DNA of 25,794 nt from IMG/VR virus record IMGVR_UViG_3300046028_000570, positions 1-25,794 of that record; one strand, 5' to 3'. Both the position numbers and the translations under genes were made by a program. Positions within the stretch are counted from its first letter, which is position 1; every line of letters starts with the position of its first letter. This document shows positions 22,184 to 25,794 of this stretch, piece after piece. This DNA comes from a virus. A model generated the notes under the pieces. That model did not search any database. It was given only the letters and a program-made list of their open reading frames with translations, and was not told the origin of the DNA.

Positions 22184-22632
22184 GACTTCACCACCACGCG
22201 CTCGATGCGCGTCACTAGCGGGTTAGCAGCATCGCCCGACACTTCCAGCTTATCGCCGTACTTCTTGGGCGCCAGCTTGGACAGCAACCATTTGCGGGTG
22301 TCCACTTGGAGCTTATGCTTTTGCACCGCTGCCCAGTCTTTCTTGCCGTCTGGGAGAAAACCCACGTCGGAATCGCTCAGTTCCAGCACCTCTTGCGCCA
22401 TGCGTTCAATCAAGTCTTCCCTCGCGCGCGCATAGTCTACGGCCAACGCGGCATCATCATTGAGCCAAGTATTGAACGTGCTTTGATGAACTCCAGCAAC
22501 TTCGCAGGCCTTGAGCGCACTCAGGCCACCGCGCATTCCAGCCAACACCACTGCGCTGATCTTTGCCCGATCCTCACTACCCGGCGTAGTCCGCTTTACC
22601 GGCGCTTTCTTTTCGTGTGTTTTTGTGGTCAT
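22180..22632 (-). CDS. terS: Small terminase, Sf6-like
   Basis: DNA-recognition subunit of the packaging complex. 150 aa with a basic N-terminus, a helix-turn-helix (GLSALKACEVAGVHQSTFNTWLNDD, about 36-60), a central helix (DLIERMAQEVLEL) and the typical C-terminal DTRKWLLSKLAPKKYGDKLEVSG block of Sf6-type small terminases. GGAGGA lies nine bases before ATG 22632, which overlaps the upstream stop as ATGA. Pairing with a PBSX/Sf6-type large terminase upstream of a P22-type portal resembles the Sf6 head-gene combination. Confidence 0.9.
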   Translation of the reverse strand: MTTKTHEKKAPVKRTTPGSEDRAKISAVVLAGMRGGLSALKACEVAGVHQSTFNTWLNDDAALAVDYARAREDLIERMAQEVLELSDSDVGFLPDGKKDWAAVQKHKLQVDTRKWLLSKLAPKKYGDKLEVSGDAANPLVTRIERVVVKS

Positions 22633-22850
22633 GCTGCATTGTCCTCCAGTTCGATGAGTTTGTCCAAATAGTGCCTGGCTTTCTTCAGGTCATTGATACC
22701 ACCTTTGTCGCGCCAGCGGGAAACGTACTTGACGATGTTGCCTTCAAAGTAGCCGAGCTGGTTGGCCGCGATGAAGTCCCAAGGTTGGATGTTTTTTTCC
22801 TTGTAATGATCGCCGCCGATCTGGGTTTGGTTTGCTGTGGAATTGGTCAT
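22629..22850 (-). CDS. DUF3310 protein (73 aa)
   Basis: Matches the DUF3310 signature: IGGDHYKEKNIQPWDFIAANQLGYFEGNIVKYVSRWRDKGG followed by LKKARHYLDKLIEL. DUF3310 proteins are common in phages and are sometimes labelled nucleotide kinases without a visible kinase P-loop; none is visible here. The length is normal for a minimal DUF3310 domain. It is coupled at both ends by ATGA overlaps, to the winged-helix gene upstream and the small terminase downstream. That places it in the packaging operon rather than with nucleotide-metabolism genes. Confidence 0.88.
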   Translation of the reverse strand: MTNSTANQTQIGGDHYKEKNIQPWDFIAANQLGYFEGNIVKYVSRWRDKGGINDLKKARHYLDKLIELEDNAA

Positions 22851-23404
22851 AACTTGTCCATTTCAATAAATGCGACCGTTTTAATGTTCTTTGCTGGCTT
22901 TGGGTTGTCTGAGTCCCAAAGACGCATTGCGCGGCCTTGTGGGCTGTTTAAAAGGTCTTCCCGCGCGTTCTCGTGGTATGTGCACATTGTTTCATCGGTG
23001 CATTCTTTGCATCCACCTGAAACGGCGTCAAGTTTCTGCTCAAAATCATAAAAGAGGTTGTCTCGGGTGTTGCTCCATTCGCGCCAGGCCAAATTAAATT
23101 CTTCGGATTCGTGAAGCAACAGCAGGTCGGTCAAGTTGCGGATTTTGTAGTTCGCTGGTGCGCGGCCAACTGGCTCTGTGAGTTTCTTGATAGCCCCGGC
23201 TTTCTCCAATCGCTTGATGGCAAGCATGATGGATTGCTTGGAGGTGCGCAAGGCTTGCGCCATGTCGTCATAGCTGGCCGAAAATTCGCTGGTCTTGTAG
23301 TTAGCCTCTGACGCTATCAAGGTCAAGACCCTGGCATCTGTTCCGCTGAGCTTGGCGTTCTTGGCCATCCATCCCAGCATCTTCAAAGTTTCCCGGTAGT
23401 CCAT
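22847..23404 (-). CDS. Winged-helix DNA-binding protein (185 aa)
   Basis: Probable transcription regulator or replication accessory protein. Residues about 15-90 form a winged helix: LSGTDARVLTLIASEANYK, then SYDDMAQALRTSKQSIMLAIKRLEKAGAIKKL, the recognition helix and wing. The C-terminal half is acidic and contains a short Cys/His cluster (GGCKECTDETMCTYH) that might bind zinc. Start set at ATG 23404 with AAGGA seven bases upstream; ATG 23431 (194 aa) has no ribosome site. It is the first gene after the AT-rich dyad region and could bind there. It is coupled to the DUF3310 gene by ATGA. Confidence 0.75.
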   Translation of the reverse strand: MDYRETLKMLGWMAKNAKLSGTDARVLTLIASEANYKTSEFSASYDDMAQALRTSKQSIMLAIKRLEKAGAIKKLTEPVGRAPANYKIRNLTDLLLLHESEEFNLAWREWSNTRDNLFYDFEQKLDAVSGGCKECTDETMCTYHENAREDLLNSPQGRAMRLWDSDNPKPAKNIKTVAFIEMDKL

Positions 23405-23436
23405 TGATAATTCCTTTGGTTGTTCGTTCATCTAAT

Positions 23437-23461
23437 TTATGGCCCCCCTGCGGGGCCATAA
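23437..23461. repeat. Ten-pair GC-rich hairpin in the leader of the winged-helix/terminase operon
   Basis: Perfect inverted repeat ttatggcccc / ggggccataa around a five-base loop (cctgc). Neither strand has a U tract after it, so it is not a classic terminator. Read on the minus strand it sits about 33 bases before the chosen ATG (23404), in the 5' leader. It could stabilise the mRNA, attenuate transcription, or be a protein-binding site. Confidence 0.6.
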
Positions 23462-23491
23462 GTATTAGATTAACTTACGTTAATCTTATAC

Positions 23492-23500
23492 TTATACAGA
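23492..23500 (+). promoter_or_regulatory. DnaA-box-like 9-mer (one mismatch)
   Basis: Reads TTATACAGA, differing from the DnaA-box consensus TTATNCACA at one position. It overlaps the ttatact/agtataa dyad. It is listed because a perfect box and a second near-match lie within 250 bases; alone it would be expected by chance in AT-rich DNA. Confidence 0.35.
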
Positions 23501-23647
23501 GTATAAATTTTCTACAACTCTACATTGATAGATTTCTACACTACTGCAAATCCATTGTACACTACAACTCTCTGGATTTGATGATAAGTAAAATTTTTTT
23601 ATATGAAAGGTAAGAATTAAATTCTTTTTGTGTTGCTTTTCTTTCAT

Positions 23648-23656
23648 AGTGTATAA
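23648..23656 (-). promoter_or_regulatory. DnaA-box-like 9-mer (one mismatch)
   Basis: On the minus strand it reads TTATACACT, eight of nine matches to TTATNCACA. It is part of a segment gtgtataaattttt that resembles agtataaatttt at 23500-23511. Confidence 0.35.
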
Positions 23657-23692
23657 ATTTTTAGTTGCAAAAAACAAACATCCTTGAGGCTT

Positions 23693-25729
23693 TCAGTCCC
23701 TGTTGGAAAGGATGTGCATCGAAGTTGTCCATAGGTTATCCACAACAATCCATCCATGCTGCGCTGCTTGAATCATGTCTGCCCCAAGGAGTTGGCCGAT
23801 CATTTGTCCGTCTGGTTTGCACATGGATTCGGCCTTGGATTGCTTGAATCCATCATTGCTGATTAAGAAATCCAAGAGGGCAGACCGCGACAAATAGGGC
23901 TGTCCACCGTAGGTTTCGCAGTGAGATTTACACCATGCACGTTCAAACCGTTTGGTGCTGGCGGTGAATTCGGATTCTTTCTTTGGGGTTGTTGTGGCAT
24001 TTGAATCCTCATCTTGAATGGCAACGCAAGTGGTTGCAGCGCCGCCAAACTTAGTCGTTCCCATCTCGATGATCTCCAGTTTGAAATAGATGGTATCGCC
24101 TTTGCTTGGAAGTTCACGCTGTTTTGTAACAGTGACGGAGCGCGTGCCTTCTTTCTCTGTGACCTCAATTTCGGTATCAATGTGCGCTCGGATGCCTGAC
24201 CAGCCGCGTGCTCCTTTGGCTGCGTCTTTGCCATTGTGGTGAATAATCATGAGAGCCGCTCCGGTGGATTGCGCCACCTGGTCAAAACGTGCCATGACTG
24301 GCCCCATGTCCTCACCGCTGTTCTCATTGGCGCCTGCGCTCATTCTTGCCAGTGTGTCACCGATGATTAAACGAACCCGCTTTCCTTTGATCTGTTCAAT
24401 AGCTCTGACTAGCTCGATGACGTCTTGAGCGTCTTGGTCGCCGTTGTAGAAGTTCATGGGAACTGGCACCATGGCTAAGTTTTCAAGAGTGCAGCCGTGG
24501 TACTTTTTGATGGCCTGCATACGTGATCGAATGCTTGATGGTGATTCGCTGGCCAGATAAACCACCAGGCCGGGATCGGTCTTTCGTCCGTAACAGTCGG
24601 TGCCGGTTGCGATTGCTGTGGCCACCGAAAGCGCCCAGAATGTCTTTCCTGAGTTGCTGTCGCCGTAGACCACGACCGAGCTTCCGATGGTCATGAGGCC
24701 TTCAACAAGTTCGTCTGGTGCCTCGTATTCGCTGCCAAGTTGGTCACCAAAGACCACCTTGAGCTTGTCCATGACTTCTGAGCCTGTCTGCTGAATCAAT
24801 AGGCCTGCCAGGTCGTGCCCTGCCTGGGCATAGTCGTTGGCGTCGCCTTCTATGGATGGCATGACCATGCGGGCGCCGTATTTGGCGCTGGCCTGCTCTG
24901 CGTATCGTTGGCCGACGCCTGATTTGTCATTGTCTGCCACGATCACGATGTCCTGGGTTGCGCCGTATATTTCCCGGAGCGTACCAGTTACCGGAACTAG
25001 GTTGCTGGCGCTGTAAGCCACGACGACGGGCCTGTCGGTGGTTTCGTGGATGGTGGCTGCGGTTGCAAAGCCTTCGGCGACGTACAGGGTGCCGAGCTCG
25101 TCTGTGGTGCCTAGCATCCAAAACTTGCCGCCTGTCTGGCCGCCTGGGTGGTAGAGCTTACCGCCTTCGTGGTCGATGTATTGAAGGCTGGCTAGGTTGC
25201 CGTCTTGGTCGTAGAGCGGAACAATTAGCCTGCCGTCGCCGGTAATTCGTGCGCCGTGTGGGCTAATACCTTTGCGTGCCAAATAGGGGTGATCTGGAAG
25301 TGCGGCCTGTGCGCCTGCCCAAATTTTCTCCACCGTATCGCTGGCCACCTGGTGCTGTCGCTCCAGTGCTGCATCGCGTAGGGCTTTGGCCTCGCTAAGG
25401 CGCCGGGCATGGGACATTTCTTCGGCTTGGCTGAGTTTGCGTCCTACGTCTGCGCGCCAGGTCACTTCCATTCCTGCGCGCCAGCAGCCAAACCGACCGG
25501 CTGGAATGCCATCACCAAACACCAAATACCAGCCGGGCTTGTCGCCGTGACCTGGTGAGCCTTTAGTGCCTGACTTGAAACGATGGATTTTCCCGTCCAT
25601 GTGTATCTCGTTTGGTGGCTCAAGGCCTGCTGCGCGCATGGCGTCAATGAGCTGCGCCTCTGGCGGTGCCACCCGCTTCTCTTGCGCCGGTGCCCAAGGC
25701 CCATTCAATACGGTAGTGAGGTCAGCCAT
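23693..25729 (-). CDS. Fused Toprim primase / RecA-like replicative helicase (678 aa)
   Basis: Primes and unwinds phage DNA. Residues about 40-90 (GKIHRFKSGTKG ... GWYLVFGDGIPAGRFGCWRAG) resemble the N-terminal part of TraC/phage-type primases; a charged helix follows (100-130). The Toprim core has LYVAEGFATA with E219 and VADND with D266/D268. The second half is an AAA_25/RepA-like RecA fold: Walker A GDSNSGKT at 356-363, Walker B RLIIGDTLAR with D458, and IIHHNGKD (495-502). A C-terminal helical domain of about 80 residues may bind DNA. AAGGTG precedes ATG 25729. It lies upstream of the candidate origin and regulatory region. Confidence 0.9.
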   Translation of the reverse strand: MADLTTVLNGPWAPAQEKRVAPPEAQLIDAMRAAGLEPPNEIHMDGKIHRFKSGTKGSPGHGDKPGWYLVFGDGIPAGRFGCWRAGMEVTWRADVGRKLSQAEEMSHARRLSEAKALRDAALERQHQVASDTVEKIWAGAQAALPDHPYLARKGISPHGARITGDGRLIVPLYDQDGNLASLQYIDHEGGKLYHPGGQTGGKFWMLGTTDELGTLYVAEGFATAATIHETTDRPVVVAYSASNLVPVTGTLREIYGATQDIVIVADNDKSGVGQRYAEQASAKYGARMVMPSIEGDANDYAQAGHDLAGLLIQQTGSEVMDKLKVVFGDQLGSEYEAPDELVEGLMTIGSSVVVYGDSNSGKTFWALSVATAIATGTDCYGRKTDPGLVVYLASESPSSIRSRMQAIKKYHGCTLENLAMVPVPMNFYNGDQDAQDVIELVRAIEQIKGKRVRLIIGDTLARMSAGANENSGEDMGPVMARFDQVAQSTGAALMIIHHNGKDAAKGARGWSGIRAHIDTEIEVTEKEGTRSVTVTKQRELPSKGDTIYFKLEIIEMGTTKFGGAATTCVAIQDEDSNATTTPKKESEFTASTKRFERAWCKSHCETYGGQPYLSRSALLDFLISNDGFKQSKAESMCKPDGQMIGQLLGADMIQAAQHGWIVVDNLWTTSMHILSNRD
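23736..23744 (+). promoter_or_regulatory. Perfect DnaA-box 9-mer TTATCCACA
   Basis: Exact match to the strong DnaA-box sequence TTATCCACA. It lies inside the 3' end of the primase-helicase gene, about 40 bases from its stop and next to the AT-rich repeat region. It could bind host DnaA at a phage origin. Codons here spell DNLWTT, so a coding coincidence is possible. Confidence 0.45.
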
Positions 25730-25794
25730 GCGTCACCTTGCGGCTTTCCAGATAGGTGGAAAGCGCCAGCATGACCTTGTAAGTAGGGTTTGCT
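25722..25794 (-). CDS. Partial upstream gene (C-terminal end)
   Basis: The minus-strand frame ending TGA at 25722-25724 is open to the window edge and reads ...NPTYKVMLALSTYLESRKVTHG. It would overlap the primase start by eight bases, as other genes here do. A second frame, ending TGA at 25734-25736 with no overlap, reads less like protein. Too short to identify; other frames are also open, so this call is tentative. Confidence 0.4.
   Translation of the reverse strand, partial: ANPTYKVMLALSTYLESRKVTHG

Larger units (their letters stand above)
23432..23692. other. AT-rich non-coding region with dyads and direct repeats; candidate origin/promoter
   Basis: The longest clearly non-coding stretch of the window, between the primase-helicase and the winged-helix gene. 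It holds dyads agattaac-N4-gttaatct (23467-23486) and ttatact-N7-agtataa (23486-23506), direct repeats ctacaactct (23512-23521 and 23562-23571) and tacactac (23537-23544 and 23558-23565, 21 bases apart), and poly-A/T runs (23580-23665). DnaA-box-like 9-mers lie in it and beside it. Minus-strand promoters are expected here, but no -10/-35 pair is convincing. A 51-codon minus-strand frame starting at 23647 has no ribosome site and is not called. Confidence 0.55.

Noticed and set aside
23437-23461. Rho-independent terminator for the primase-helicase gene
   Set aside because: The stem is strong, but no run of U follows on either strand and it lies more than 230 bases after the gene end, just before the next coding start.
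23495-23647. 51-codon minus-strand frame (MKEKQHKKN...) in the AT-rich intergenic region
   Set aside because: No Shine-Dalgarno site before ATG 23647 or the TTG at 23677, and the frame runs through the direct repeats and dyads, so non-coding function explains the sequence better.

Overview
The window is a stretch of a tailed double-stranded DNA phage genome, or of a prophage, with P22-like (podovirus) virion architecture. Nearly every base is coding, genes abut or overlap by 1 to 8 bases, and there are no tRNA, rRNA or CRISPR features. Most genes lie on the minus strand, so the biological order runs from high to low coordinates. The Shine-Dalgarno sites (GGAGG, AAGGAG) and the closest recognisable relatives (P22 and Sf6 virion proteins, a GTA-type holin) point to a proteobacterial host. 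The host genus cannot be read from the sequence. No integrase or repressor lies in the window, so lifestyle is undecided.

Layout, in transcription order. (1) 25794-23693: the tail of an upstream gene, then a fused Toprim primase/RecA-like helicase. (2) 23692-23405: an AT-rich non-coding region with dyads, direct repeats and DnaA-box-like 9-mers, a candidate replication origin and promoter region. (3) 23404-20960: winged-helix protein, DUF3310 protein, small terminase and large terminase, all joined by 4-base stop/start overlaps. (4) 20924-16643: P22-type portal, scaffold and coat, closed by a UUCG-loop terminator. (5) 16587-12390: two tiny Lys-rich proteins, a HeH/SAP-like protein, a gp4-like tail accessory factor, a beta-roll fibre, a small basic protein and a gp10-like tail hub. 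(6) 12390-9857: a C1q/TNF-like fibre at the position where P22 keeps its needle, a small virion protein, a Cys-rich protein and a cupin. (7) 9860-5773: three ejection proteins in the order and sizes of P22 gp7, gp20 and gp16. (8) 5741-2213: a stand-alone P22-like head-binding adaptor, a separate beta-helix tailspike, small proteins and a tail fibre with an S74 self-cleaving chaperone; part of this block is strikingly AT-rich. (9) 2194-680: lysis cassette with a small coiled-coil/TM protein, a tail-anchored protein, a GTA-type holin and an M15 peptidase endolysin. (10) 6-683: three small plus-strand genes converging on the lysis cassette.

How the genes work together: the terminase packages DNA through the portal into a coat shell built on the scaffold. 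The gp4- and gp10-like proteins close the portal and form the tail hub. The three ejection proteins leave the capsid at infection to build a DNA conduit. The adaptor, tailspike and fibres bind and perhaps degrade the host surface glycan. The lysis cassette releases progeny.

The parts most worth following up are the candidate origin near 23490-23745, the tailspike split over two genes, the AT-rich adhesin island that includes a 56-residue gene with LLLEDG-type repeats, and the extra fibre genes inserted into an otherwise P22-ordered module. I did not find a clear defence system or an unmistakably new multi-gene system.
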